NCBI RefSeq assembly: GCF_050948215.1
Contig: NW_027488916.1
Location: 1-64,000, forward strand
Reading direction: 5' to 3'
DNA from: Halictus rubicundus
Taxonomy: Eukaryota > Arthropoda > Insecta > Hymenoptera > Halictidae
Length of the DNA: 64,000 nt
Of this stretch, positions 24,721 through 36,857 are shown piece by piece. Numbering within the stretch: the first letter of the stretch is position 1; every line of letters begins with the position of its first letter. The position numbers and the translations under genes are program-made. The notes under the pieces are model-generated. The model was not told where the DNA came from. It saw nothing but the letters and a program-made list of their open reading frames with translations, and did not search any database.

Positions 24721-24885
24721 GATAGGATAGAGGATAGGATAGAGGATAGGATAGAGGATAGGATAGAGGATAGGATAGAGGATAGGATAGAGGATAGGAT
24801 AGAGGATAGGATAGAGGATAGGATAGAGGATAGGATAGAGGATAGGATAGAGGATAGAATAGAGGATAGGATAGAGGATAGGATA
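24721..24885 (+). repeat. Longest 12-bp unit run, about 13-14 copies
   Basis: Near-perfect GGATAGGATAGA units with a single G-to-A change near 24,857. Because 12 is a multiple of 3, one + strand frame reads GAT AGG ATA GAG continuously (Asp-Arg-Ile-Glu). This is the only place where the G-rich strand holds an open frame of any length, from a TTG at 24,718 to a stop at 24,903. I treat it as a by-product of unit length. Confidence 0.9.
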
Positions 24886-25784
24886 GGAATGAGGATAGGA
24901 TAGGATGGAGGATAGGATAGCATAGCGGATAGGATAGGGTAGAGTATAGAATAGGATAGAGGATAGGATAGGATAGAGGATAGGATAGGAATGAGGATAG
25001 GATAGGAATGAGGATAGGATAGGATAGAGGATGGGATAGGATAGAGGATAGGACAGGATAGAGGATAGGATACGATAGAGGATAGGATAGGATAGAGGAT
25101 AGGATAGAGGATAGGATAGAGGATAGGATAGAGGATAGGATAGAGGATAGGATAGGATAGAGGATAGGATAGGATTGAGGATTGGATAGGATAGAGGATA
25201 GGATAGAGGATAGGATAGAGGATAGGATAGAGGATAGGATAGGAATGAGCATAGGATAGGATGGAGGATAGGATAGGATAGCGGATAGGATAGGGTAGAG
25301 TATAGAATAGGATAGAGGATAGGATAGGATAGAGGATAGGATAGGATAGAGGATAGGATAGGATAGAGGATAGGATAGGATAGAGGATAGGATAGGATAG
25401 AGGATAGGATAGGATAGAGGATAGGATAGGATAGAGGATAGGATAGGATAGAGGATAGGATACGATAGAGGATAGGATAGAGGATACGATAGGATAGAGG
25501 ATAGGATAGGATTGAGGATAGGATAGGATAGAGGATAGGTAGAGGATAGGATAGAGGATTGAATAGGATAGAGGATAGGATAGGATAGAGGATAGGATAG
25601 GATAGAGGATAGGATAGGAATGAGGATAGGATAGGAATGAGGATAGGATAGGATAGAGGATTGGATAGGATAGAGGATAGGATAGGATAGAGGATAGGAT
25701 AGGATAGAGGATAGGATAGGATAGCGGATGGGATAGGATATAGGATAGGATAGGATAGAGGATAGGATAGGAATGAGGATAGGA

Positions 25785-25930
25785 TAGGACAGAGGATAGG
25801 AGACGATAGAGGATAGGATAGGGGATTGGATAGCATAGAGGATAGGAGACGATAGAGGATATGATAGGGGATTGTATAGGATAGAGGACAGGAGACGATA
25901 GAGGATAGGATAGGATAGAGGATAGGATAG
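25785..25930 (+). repeat. GGAGACGATA cassette 2, partner copy
   Basis: Matches 22,255-22,400 at 3,530-bp offset, with the same GATAGCATAG, GATTGTATAGG and GGACAGGAGACG series. It is flanked on both sides by ordinary 17-mers, so the cassette boundaries are clear. Confidence 0.82.
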
Positions 25931-26390
25931 GATAGCGGATAGAGGATAGGATAGGATAGAGGATAGGATAGGATAGAGGATAGGATAGGATAGAGGATAG
26001 GATAGGATAGAGGATAGGATAGGATAGAGGATAGGATAGGATAGAGGATCGGATAGGATAGAGGATAGGATAGGATAGAGGATAGGATAGGATAGCGGAT
26101 AGGATATGGTAGAGTATAGAATAGGATAGAGGATAGGATAGGATAGCGGATAGGATATGGTAGAGTATAGAATAGGATAGAGGATAGGATAGGATAGAGG
26201 ATAGGATAGGAATGAGGATAGGATAAGATAGAGGATAGGATAAGATAGAGGATCGGATAGGATCGGATAGAATATAGAATAGGATAGAGGATAGGATAGG
26301 ATAGAGGATAGGATAGGATAGAGGATAGGATAGGATAGACGATAGGGTAGGATAGAGGATAGGATAGGATAGAGGATAGGATATGACAGA
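25931..26390 (+). repeat. Domain B 17-mer run with GGATATGGTAGAG duplicates
   Basis: No gene is visible. A near-perfect 17-mer run (about 25,950-26,080) is followed by two copies of GATAGCGGATAGGATATGGTAGAGTATAGAATAGG about 51 bp apart near 26,095 and 26,146. Then come GGAATGAGG, two GATAAGATAGAGG units and two GATCGG units. The 51-bp step equals three 17-mers. Confidence 0.65.
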
Positions 26391-26717
26391 GGATTGGAGT
26401 GTATAGAGGATAGGATATAGGATTGGATAGGATAGAGGATAGGATACGATAGTGGATAGGACAGAGGAAAGGATAGGATAGAGGATAGGATAGAGGATTG
26501 GATAGAATAGGTGATATTATAGGATAGAGGGTACGACAGGATAGCGGATAGGATAGGATATAGGATTGGATAGGATAGAAGATATGATAGGATGGAGGAT
26601 AGGATAGGATAGCGGATAGGAATAGGGTAGAGTATAGAACAGGATAGAGGATAGGATAGGATAGAGGATAGGATAGGAATGAGGATAGGATAGGATAGAG
26701 GATAGGATAAGATAGAG

Positions 26718-26832
26718 GATAGGATAGGGGATTGGATAGGATAGAGAATAGGAGACGATAGAGGATATGATAGGGGATTGTATAGGATAGAGGACTGGAG
26801 ACGATAGATGATAGGACAGGATAGAGGATAGG
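26718..26832 (+). repeat. GGAGACGATA cassette 1, partner copy
   Basis: Collinear with 21,356-21,470 at 5,362-bp offset, including GGACTGGAGACGATAGATGATAGG and the following GGATATTATAGAGG. It directly precedes the GAGTGTATAG module at 26,871, as copy 1 precedes the module at 21,713 after an intervening 17-mer run. Confidence 0.8.
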
Positions 26833-27591
26833 ATAGGATATTATAGAGGATAGGATAGGATAGAGGATTGGAGTGTATAGAGGATAGGATATAGGATTGG
26901 ATAGGATAGAGGATAGGATACGATAGTGGATAGGACAGAGGAAAGGATAGGATAGAGGATAGGATAGAGGATTGGATAGAATAGGTGATATTATAGGATA
27001 GAGGGTACGACAGGATAGCGGATAGGATAGGATATAGGATTGGATAGGATAGAAGATATGATAGGATGGAGGATAGGATAGGATAGAGGATAGGATAGGA
27101 ATGAGGATAGGATAGGAATGAGGATAGGATAGGATAGAGGATTGGATAGGATAGAGGATAGGATAGGATAGAGGATAGGATAGGATAGAGGGTAGGACAG
27201 GATAGCGGATAGGATAGGATATAAGATTGGATAGGATAGAGGATAGGATAGGATGGAGGATAGGATAGGATAGCGGATAGGAATAGGGTAGAGTATAGAA
27301 CAGGATAGAGGATAGGATAGGATAGAGGATAGGATAGGAATGAGGATAGGATAGGATAGAGGATAGGATAAGATAGAGGATCGGATAGGATATAGGATTG
27401 GATAGGATGGAGGATAGGATAGGATAGAGGATAGGATAGGGGATAGGATAGAGGATTGGATAGGATAGAGGATAGGATAGGATAGAGGATAGGATAGGAT
27501 AGAGGATAGGATAGAGGATAGGATAGGAATGAGGATAGGATAGGATGGAGGATAGGATAGCATAGCGGATAGGATAGGGTAGAGTATAGGA

Positions 27592-27970
27592 TAGAATTGA
27601 GGATATAATAGGATAGAGGATAGGATAGGATAGAGGATAGGATAGGATAGATTATAGGGTAGGATAGAGGATAGGATTGGATAGGATAGGATAAGATAGA
27701 GGATAAGATTGGGGATTGGATAGGATAGCTGATAGGATAGAGGATAGGATAGAGGATTGGATAGGATAGGATAAGATAGAGGATACGATATAGGATTGGT
27801 TAGGATAGAGAATAGGATACGATAGAGGATGGGATAGGATAGAGGATAGGATAGGATAGACGTTAGGATAGGATAGAGGATAGGATAGGATAGAGGATAG
27901 GTCGGGATAGAGGATGGGATAGAGGATTGGATAGGATAGAGGATATAATACGATAGAGGATAGGATAGGA
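27592..27970 (+). repeat. Domain B 2,499-bp-offset duplication, copy 1
   Basis: TAGAATTGAGG (27,592) to GATATAATACGATAG, via TTATAGGGTAGG, GATAAGATTGGGG, GATAGCTGATAGG, GGATTGGTTAGG, GACGTTAGG and GGTCGGG (27,901). The same series starts at 30,091 and reaches GGTCGGG at 30,400, a constant offset of 2,499 bp. A private change is GATGGGATAGAGG just after GGTCGGG. Confidence 0.9.
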
Positions 27971-28092
27971 TAGAGGATAGGATAGGATAGAGGATAGGAT
28001 AGGGGATTGGATAGGATAGAGGATAGGATAGGATAGAGGATATGATAGGATAGAGGATAGGATAGGATAGAGGATATGATAGGATACAGGAT

Positions 28093-29340
28093 ATGATGGG
28101 ATTGAGGATAGGACAGGATAGAGGAGAGGATAGAGGATTGGATAGGATAGAGGATAGGATACGATAGAGGATAGGATAGGCTAGACGATAGGATAGAGAA
28201 TAGGATAGGATAGAGGATAGGATAGAGGATTGGATAGTATAGGGGATATTGTAGTATAGAGGGTAGGATAGGATAGCGGATAGGATAGAATAGAGGATAG
28301 GATAGGGGATTGAATAGGATAGAGGATAGGATAGGATAGAGGATAGGATAGGATAGAGGATAGGATAGGATAGAGGATATGATAGGACACAGGATATGAT
28401 AGGATTGAGGATAGGACGGGTTAGAGGAGAGGATAGAGGATTGGATAGGATAGAGGATAGGATAGGATAGACGATAGGATAGAGAATAGGATAGGATAGA
28501 GGATAGGCTAGGGTAGAGGATAGGATTGGATAGAGGATAGGATAGGTTAGAGGATAGGATAGGATAGAGGATAGGATAGAGTAGAGGATAGGATAGGATA
28601 GAGGATAGGATAGGATAGAGGATAGGATAGAGGATAGGATAGAGGATTGGATAGTATAGGGGATATTATAGTATAGAGGGTAGGATAGGATAGCGGATAG
28701 GATAGGATATAGGATAGGATTGGAAAGAGGATAGGATAGCATAGAGGATAGGATGGGATAGAGGATAGGATAGGATTTTGGGTAGGATAGGATAGTGGAT
28801 AGGATGGGATAGAGCAGACGATAGAGGATACGATATGATTCAGGATAGGATAGGATAGAGCAGACGATAGCGGATTGGATAGGACAGAGCAGACGATAGA
28901 GAATACGATATGATTCAGGATAGGATAGGATTGAGCAGACGATAGCGGATAGGATGGGGGATTGGATAGGATAGAGGATAGGATAGGATAGAGGATTGAC
29001 TAGGATAGAGGATAGGATTGGATAGAGGATAGGATAGGATAGAGGATAGGATAGGATAGAGGATAGGGTAGGATAGAGGATAGGATTGAGGATAGAGGAT
29101 AGGATAGAGGATAGGATAGAGGATTGGACAGGATAGGGGATATTATAGGATAGAGGGTAGGACAGGATAGCGGATAGGATAGGATATATAATAGGATAGG
29201 AAAGAGGATAGGATAGGATAGAGGGTAGGATAGAGGATAGAGGATAGGATAGAGGATAGGATAGAGGACTGGATAGGATAGGGGATATTTTAGGATAGAG
29301 GGTAGGATAGGATAGGGGATTGGATAGGATAGAGGATAGG
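28093..29340 (+). repeat. Domain B segmental duplication, copy 2 (partner 20,521-21,300)
   Basis: The longer partner of 20,521-21,300. It contains an internal near-duplication: the ATGATGGGATTGAGG / GGAGAGG series at 28,093 recurs as GATATGATAGGATTGAGG / GGACGGGTTAGAGGAGAGG near 28,385. AGCAGACGATAG occurs three times (about 28,813, 28,859 and 28,933). These account for most of the size difference from copy 1. From ATGGGGGATTGG (28,954) on, the offset to copy 1 is constant at 8,064. Confidence 0.85.
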
Positions 29341-30090
29341 ATAGGATAGAGTATAGGATAGGATAGAGGATAGGATAGGATAGAGGATAGGATAGGATAG
29401 AGGATAGGATAGAGGATTGGTTAGAGGATTGGATAGGGTAGGGGATATTATAGGATAGAGGGTAGGATAGGATAGCGGATAGGATAGGATATAGGATAGG
29501 ATAGGAAAGAGGATAGGATAGGATAGAGGGTGGGATGGGATAGAGGATAGGATAGGATAGAGGATAGGATAGAGGATAGGAGACGATAGCGGATAGGATA
29601 GGATATAGGATAGGATAGAGAATAGGATAGGATAGAGGACAGGATACAATAGAGGATAGGATAGGATAGAGGATAGGATAGGATAGTGGATAGGATAGGA
29701 TAGAGGATAGGATAGGATAGGATAGAGGATAGGATAGAGGATAGGATAGAGGATAGGATAGAGGATAGGATAGAGGATAGGATAGAGGATAGGATAGGAT
29801 AGGATAGAGGATAGGATGGAGGATTGGATAGTATAGAGGATATTATAGGATTGGAGATAGGATAGGATAGCGGATAGGATAGGATAGGATAGAAGATAGG
29901 ATAGGATAGAGGATAGGATAGGATAGAGGATAGGTCAGGATAGAGGATAGGATAGGATAGGATAGAGGATAGGATAGAGGATAGGATAGAGGATAGGATA
30001 GAGGATAGGATAGAGGATTGGATAGGATAGAGGATATTATAGGATAGAGGATACGATAGGATAGTGGATAGGATAGGATGAAGTATAGGA
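29341..30090 (+). repeat. Domain B stretch with 12-bp runs
   Basis: No gene is visible. 17-mers and 12-bp runs (about 29,715-29,795 and 29,955-30,020) are mixed with GATTGGTTAGAGG, GATATTATAGG, GGGTGGGATGGG, GGAGACGATAGCGG and GATATTATAGGATTGGAGATAGG variants. The end (GATAGTGG...GATGAAGTATAGG, about 30,060-30,090) repeats 19,795-19,815 from the A/B junction. Confidence 0.65.
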
Positions 30091-30475
30091 TAGAATTGAG
30101 GATATAATAGGATAGAGGATAGGATAGGATAGAGGATAGGATAGGATAGATTATAGGGTAGGATAGAGGATAGGATTGGATAGGATAGGATAAGATAGAG
30201 GATAAGATTGGGGATTGGATAGGATAGCTGATAGGATAGAGGATAGGATAGAGGATTGGATAGGATAGGATAAGATAGAGGATACGATATAGGATTGGTT
30301 AGGATAGAGAATAGGATACGATAGAGGATGGGATAGGATAGAGGATAGGATAGGATAGACGTTAGGATAGGATAGAGGATAGGATAGGATAGAGGATAGG
30401 TCGGGATAGAGGATAGGATAGAGGATTGGATAGGATAGAGGATATAATACGATAGAGGACAGGATAGGATAGAGG
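30091..30475 (+). repeat. Domain B 2,499-bp-offset duplication, copy 2
   Basis: Collinear with 27,592-27,970, with offset 2,499 at TAGAATTG and at GGTCGGG. It is followed by GATCGG, GGGGATTGG and GATACGATATGGGATTGG variants to about 30,650, the last domain B words before the homogeneous 17-mers of domain C. Confidence 0.9.
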
Positions 30476-30660
30476 ATAGGATAGGATAGAGGATCGGATA
30501 GGGGATTGGATAGGATAGAGGATAGGATAGGATCGGATAGAGGATAGGATAGGGGATTGGATAGGAAAGAGGATAGGATAGGATAGAGGATACGATATGG
30601 GATTGGATAGGATAGAGAATAGGATACGATAGAGGATAGGGTAGGATTGGATAGAGAATA

Positions 30661-33600
30661 GGATAGGATAGAGGATAGGATAGGATAGAGGTTAGGATAG
30701 GATAGAGGATAGGATAGGATAGAGGATAGGATAGGATAGAGGATAGGATAGGATAGAGGATAGGATAGGATAGAGGATAGGATAGGATAGAGGATAGGAT
30801 AGGATAGAGGATAGGATAGGATAGAGGATAGGATAGGATAGAGGATAGGATAGGATAGAGGATAGGATAGGATAGAGGATAGGTTAGGATAGAGGATAGG
30901 ATAGGATAGAGGATAGGATAGGATAGAGGATAGGATAGGATAGAGGATCGGATAGGATAGAGGATCGGATAGGATAGAGGATAGGATAGGATAGAGGATA
31001 GGATAGGATAGAGGATAGGATAGGATAGAGGATAGGATAGGATAGAGGATTGGATAGACGATAGGATAGGATAGATGATAGGATAGGATAGATGATAGGA
31101 TAGGATAGATGATAGGATAGACGATAGGATAGGATAGAGGATAGGATAGGATAGAGGATAGGATAGGATAGAGGATAAGATAGGATAGAGGATAGGATAG
31201 GACAGAGGATACGATAGGGGATTTGATAGGATAGAAGATAGGATAGGATAGAGGATAGGATAGGATAGAGGATAGGATAGGGGATTTGATAGGATAGAGG
31301 ATAGGATAGGATAGAGGATAGGTTAGGATAGAGGATAGGATAGGATAGAGGATAGGATAGGATAGAGGATAGGATAGGGGATTTGATAGGATAGAGGATA
31401 GGATAGGATAGAAGATAGGATAGGATAGAGGATAGGATAGGATAGAGGATAGGATAGACGATAGGATAGGATAGAGGATAGGATAGGATAGAGGATAGGA
31501 TAGACGATAGAGGACAGGATAGGATAGAGGATTGGATAGGATACAGGAAAGGATCGGATTGAGGATAGATGATAGGATAGGATAGAGGATTGGATAGGAT
31601 AAAGGATAGGATAGGATAGAGGATAGGATAGGGGATTTGATAGGATAGAGGATAGGATAGGATAGAGGATAGGATAGACGATAGGATAGGATTGAGGATA
31701 GATGATAGGATAGGATAGAGGATAGGATCGGATAGAGGATTGGATAGGATAGGATAGAGGATAGGATAGGGGATTTGATAGGATAGAGGATAGGATAGGA
31801 TAGAAGATAGGATAGGATAGAGGATAAGATAGGATAGAGGATAGGATAGGATAGAGGATAGGATAGGATAGAGGATAGGATAGGATAGAGGATAGGATAG
31901 ACGATAGGATAGGATAGAGGATAGGATAGGATAGAGGATAGGATAGGATAGAGGATAGGATAGGATAGAGTATAGGATAGGATAGGATAGACGATAGGAC
32001 AGGATAGAGGATAGGATATAGGATTGAATAGGATAGCGGATAGGATAGGATAGAGGATTGGATAGGATAGGGGATAGGATACGATAGAGGATAGGATAGG
32101 ATGGGATAGGGGATAGGATAGGATAGAGGATAGGATAGACGATAGGATAGGATAGAGGATAGGATAGGATAGAGGATAGGATAGGATAGAGGATATTATA
32201 GGATAGAGGATAGGATAGGATGGAGGATAGGATAGGATAGAGGATAGGATAGACGATAGGATAGGATAGAGGATAGGATAGGATAGAGGATAGGATAGGA
32301 TAGAGGATAGGATAGAGGATAGGATAGGACAGAGGATAGGATGGGGGATTTGATAGGATAGAGGATAGGATAGGATAGAGGATAGGATAGGATAGAGGAT
32401 AGGATAGGGGATTTGATAGGATAGAGGATAGGATAGGATAGAAGATAGGATAGGATAGAGGATAGGATAGGATAGAGGATAGGATAGACGATAGGATAGG
32501 ATAGAGGATAGGATAGGATAGAGGATAGGATAGGATAGAGGACAGGATAGGATAGAGGATTGGATAGGATAGAGGATAAGATAGGATAGAGGATAGGATA
32601 GGACAGAGGATAGGATAGGGGATTTGATAGGATAGAGGATAGGATAGGATAGAGGATAGGATAGGATAGAGGATAGGACAGGATGGAGGATAGGATAGGA
32701 TAGAGGATAGGATAGACGATAGGATAGGATAGAGGAGAGGATAGGATAGAGGATAGGATAGGATAGAGGATAGGATAGGATAGAGGATAGGATAGGATAG
32801 AGGATAGGATAGGATAGAGGATAGGATAGGATAGAGGATAGGATAGGATAGAGGATAGGATAGGATAGAGGTTAGGATAGGATAGAGGATAGGATAGGAT
32901 AGAGGATAGGATAGGATAGAGGATAGGATAGGATAGAGGATAGGATAGGATAGAGGATAGGATAGGATAGAGGATAGGATAGGATAGAGGATAGGATAGG
33001 ATAGAGGATAGGATAGGATAGAGGATTGGATAGACGATAGGATAGGATAGATGATAGGATAGGATAGAGGATAGGATAGACGATAGGATAGGATAGAGGA
33101 TAGGATAGGATAGAGGATAGGATAGGATAGAGGATAGGATAGGATAGAGGATAGGATAGGACAGAGGATAGGATGGGGGATTTGATAGGATAGAGGATAG
33201 GATAGGATAGAGGATAGGATAGGATAGAGGATAGGATAGGATAGAGGATAGGATAGGGGATTTGATAGGATAGAGGATAGGATAGGATAGAAGATAGGAT
33301 AGGATAGAGGATAGGATAGGATAGAGGATAGGATAGACGATAGGATAGGATAGAGGATAGGATAGGATAGAGGATAGGATAGGATAGAGGACAGGATAGG
33401 ATAGAGGATTGGATAGGATAGAGGATAAGATAGGATAGAGGATAGGATAGGACAGAGGATAGGATAGGATAGAGGATAGGATAGGATAGAGGATAGGATA
33501 GGATAGAGGATAGGATAGGATAGAGGATAGGATAGGATAGAGGATAGGATAGGATAGAGGATAGGATAGGATAGAGGATAGGATAGGATAGAGGATAGGA

Positions 33601-34049
33601 TAGGATAGAGGATAGGATAGGATAGAGGATAGGATAGGATAGAGGATAGGATAGGATAGAGGATAGGATAGGATAGGATAGAGGATAGGATAGGATAGAG
33701 GATAGGATAGGATAGAGGATAGGATAGGATAGAGGATAGGATAGGATAGAGGATAGGATAGGATAGAGGATAGGATAGGATAGAGGATAGGATAGGATAG
33801 AGGATAGGATAGGATAGAGGATAGGATAGGATAGAGGATAGGATAGGATAGAGGATAGGATAGGATAGAGGATAGGATAGGATAGAGGATAGGATAGGAT
33901 AGAGGATAGGATAGGATAGAGGATAGGATAGGATAGAGGATAGGATAGGATAGAGGATAGGATAGGATAGAGGATAGGATAGGATAGAGGATAGGATAGG
34001 ATAGAGGATAGGATAGGATAGAGGATAGGATAGGATAGAGGATAGGATA
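30661..34049 (+). repeat. Domain C left part with two long pure 17-mer runs
   Basis: No gene is visible. Near-pure 17-mers occupy about 30,661-30,944 and 33,457-34,047, the latter nearly 600 bp with only one 22-bp unit near 33,670. Between them lie GGGGATTTGAT units, GATGATAGG triplets near 31,070-31,125, an ATACAGGAAAGGATCGG unit (31,543) and a pair of ATGGGGGATTTGAT units 832 bp apart (32,341 and 33,173). One TATAGGATTGAATAGG...GATAGCGG segment near 32,007-32,045 recalls domain A. Confidence 0.75.
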
Positions 34050-36640
34050 GACGATAGGATAGGATAGAGGATAGGATAGGATAGAGGATAGGATAGACGA
34101 TAGAGGACAGGATAGGATAGAGGATTTAATAGGATACAGGAAAGGATAGGATTGAGGATAGATGATAGGATAGGATAGAGGATAGGATCGGATAGAGGAT
34201 TGGATAGGATAGGATAGAGGATAGGATAGGGGATTTGATAGGATAGAGGATAGGATAGGATAGAAGATAGGATAGGATAGAGGATAAGATAGGATAGAGG
34301 ATTGGATAGCATACAGGATAGGATAGGATAGAGGATAGGATAGGGGATTTGATAGGATAGAGGATAGGATAGGATAGAGGATATTATAGGATAGAGGATA
34401 GGATAGGATAGAGGATAGGATAGGATAGAGTATAGGATAGGATACGATATACGATAGGATAGGATAGAGGATAGGATAGGATAGAGGATAGGATAGAGGA
34501 TAGGATAGAGGATAGGATAGGATAGAGAATAGGATAGGATAGAGGATGGGATATGATATAGGATAGGATGGGATAGGGAATAGGATAGGATAGAGGATAG
34601 GATAGACGATAGGATAGGATAGAGGATAGGATAGGATAGAGGATAGGATAGGATAGAGGATATTATAGGATAGAGGATAGGATAGGATGGAGGATAGGAT
34701 AGGATAGAGGATAGGATAGACGATAGGATAGGATAGAGGATAGGATAGGATAGAGGATAGGATAGGATAGAGGATAGGATAGGATAGAGGATAGGATAGG
34801 ATAGAGGATAGGATAGGATAGAGGATAGGATAGGATAGAGGATAGGATAGGATAGAGGATAGGATAGGATAGAGGATAGGATAGGATAGAGGATAGGATA
34901 GGATAGAGGATAGGATAGGATAGAGGATAGGATAGGATAGAGGATAGGATAGGATAGAGGATTGGATAGACGATAGGATAGGATAGATGATAGGATAGGA
35001 TAGATGATAGGATAGGATAGATGATAGGATAGGATAGATGATAGGATAGACGGTAGGATAGGATAGAGGATAGGATAGGATAGAGGATAGGATAGGATAG
35101 AGGATAAGATAGGATAGAGGATAGGATAGGACAGAGGATAGGATAGGATAGAGGATAGGATAGACGATAGGATAGGATAGACGATAGGATAGGATTGAGG
35201 ATAGATGATAGGATAGGATAGAGGATAGGATCGGATAGAGGATTGGATAGGATAGGATAGAGGATAGGATAGGGATTTGATAGGATAGAGAATAGGATAG
35301 GATAGAAGATAGGATAGGATATAGGATAAGATAGGATAGAGGATAGGATAGGATAGAGGATAGGATAGGATAGAGGATAGGATAGGATAGAGGATAGGAT
35401 AGACGATAGGATAGGATAGAGGATAGGATAGGATAGAGGATAGGATAGGATAGAGGATAGGATAGGATAGAGTATAGGATAGGATAGGATAGACGATAGG
35501 ATAGGATAGAGGATAGGATAGGATAGAGGATAGGATAGGATAGAGAATAGGATAGGATGGGATAGGGGATAGGATAGGATAGAGGATAGGATAGACGATA
35601 GGATAGGATAGAGGATAGGATAGGATAGAGGATAGGATAGGATAGAGGATATTATAGGATAGAGGATAGGATAGGATGGAGGATAGGATGGGATAGAGGA
35701 TAGGATAGACGATAGGATAGGATAGAGGATAGGATAGGATAGAGGATAGGATAGGATAGAGGATAGGATAGAGGATAGGATAGGACAGAGGATAGGATAG
35801 GGGATTTGATAGGATAGAGGATAGGATAGGATAGAGGATAGGATAGGATAGAGGATAGGATAGGATAGAGGATAGGATAGGATAGAGGATAGGATAGGAT
35901 AGAGGATAGGATAGGATAGAGGATAGGATAGGATAGAGGATAGGATAGGATAGAGGATAGGATAGGATAGAGGATAGGATAGGATAGAGGATAGGATAGG
36001 ATAGAGGATAGGATAGGATAGAGGATAGGATAGGATAGAGGATAGGATAGGATAGAGGATAGGATAGGATAGAGGATAGGATAGGATAGAGGATAGGATA
36101 GGATAGAGGATAGGATAGGATAGAGGATTGGATAGACGATAGGATAGGATAGAGGATAGGATAGGATAGATGATAGGATAGGATAGATGATAGGATAGGA
36201 TAGAGGATAGGATAGGATAGGGGATTGGATAGACGATAGGATAGGATAGATGATAGGATAGGATAGAGGATAGGATAGACGATAGGATAGGATAGAGGAT
36301 AGGATAGGATAGAGGATAGGATAGGATAGAGGATAGGATAGGATAGAGGATAGGATAGGACAGAGGATAGGATGGGGGATTTGATAGGATAGAGGATAGG
36401 ATAGGATAGAGGATAGGATAGGATAGAGGATAGGATAGGATAGAGGATAGGATAGGATAGAGGATAGGATAGGGGATTTGATAGGATAGAGGATAGGATA
36501 GGATAGAAGATAGGATAGGATAGAGGATAGGATAGGATAGAGGATAGGATAGACGATAGGATAGGATAGAGGATAGGATAGGATAGAGGATAGGATAGGA
36601 TAGAGGATAGGATAGGATAGAGGATAGGATAGGATAGGAT
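34050..36640 (+). repeat. About 2.8-kb duplication in domain C, copy 1
   Basis: Marker pairs with 36,858-39,410: GGATTTAAT 34,121/36,929 and ACAGG 34,136/36,944 (both 2,808), ATGGGATAGGG 34,568/37,376 (2,808), ATGGGATAGGGG 35,567/38,417 (2,850), ATGGGGG 36,372/39,198 (2,826), GACGAT 36,552/39,361 (2,809). Offset changes are explained by added or lost units and a 1-base deletion (GATAGGGATTTGAT near 35,271). Shared private words include GATTTAATAGGATACAGG and GATACGATATACGATAGG. Confidence 0.88.
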
Positions 36641-36857
36641 AGAGGATAGGATAGGATAGAGGATAGGATAGGATAGAGGATAGGATAGGATAGAGGATAG
36701 GATAGGATAGAGGATAGGATAGGATAGAGGATAGGATAGGATAGAGGATAGGATAGGATAGAGGATAGGATAGGATAGAGGATAGGATAGGATAGATGAT
36801 AGGATAAGATAGAGGATAGGATAGGATAGAGGATAGGATAGGATAGAGGATAGGATA

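Larger units (their letters stand above)
21705..27340 (+). repeat. GAGTGTATAG / GATATTATAGG composite module family
   Basis: A composite module recurs irregularly. GGAGTGTATAGAGG is followed by GATATAGGATTGG, GATACGATAGTGG, GGACAGAGG, GATTGGATAGAATAGG(T/G), GATATTATAGG, GAGGGTAGGACAGG, GATAGCGG, GATATAGGATTGG and GGGTAGAGTATAGAACAGG. GAGTGTATAG starts are 21,713, 23,399, 24,312, 26,397 and 26,871. Truncated modules lacking the first element lie near 22,560, 23,080 and 24,020. Spacings (913, 474, 2,085 bp) share no single period, so the module has been shuffled rather than tandemly amplified. Confidence 0.8.
19431..30650 (+). repeat. Domain B: heterogeneous, diverged satellite
   Basis: The pentamer/dimer grammar persists, but unit length is irregular (many 12-bp units) and substitutions are denser. 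Typical words are GGAATGAGG, GGGGATTGG, GGAGACGATA, GGAGTGTATAG, GATATTATAGG, GAGGGTAGGACAGG, GATAGCGG, GGGTAGAGTATAG and AGCAGACGATAG. HOR order is scrambled, with related segments 0.5-8 kb apart. By the general rule that array edges or poorly exchanged zones diverge, this looks older or less homogenised than domains A and C. Confidence 0.82.

Noticed and set aside
24718..24903. + strand 61-codon Asp-Arg-Ile-Glu frame
   Set aside because: Arises from a 12-bp unit run starting at a TTG, with no ribosome-binding or splice context and perfect tandem nucleotide repetition.
23513..28742. Several overlapping - strand open frames of 160-610 codons in domain B
   Set aside because: Multiple frames are open over the same bases with the same residue cycle, as expected of repeat translation. 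None has distinct domain content.
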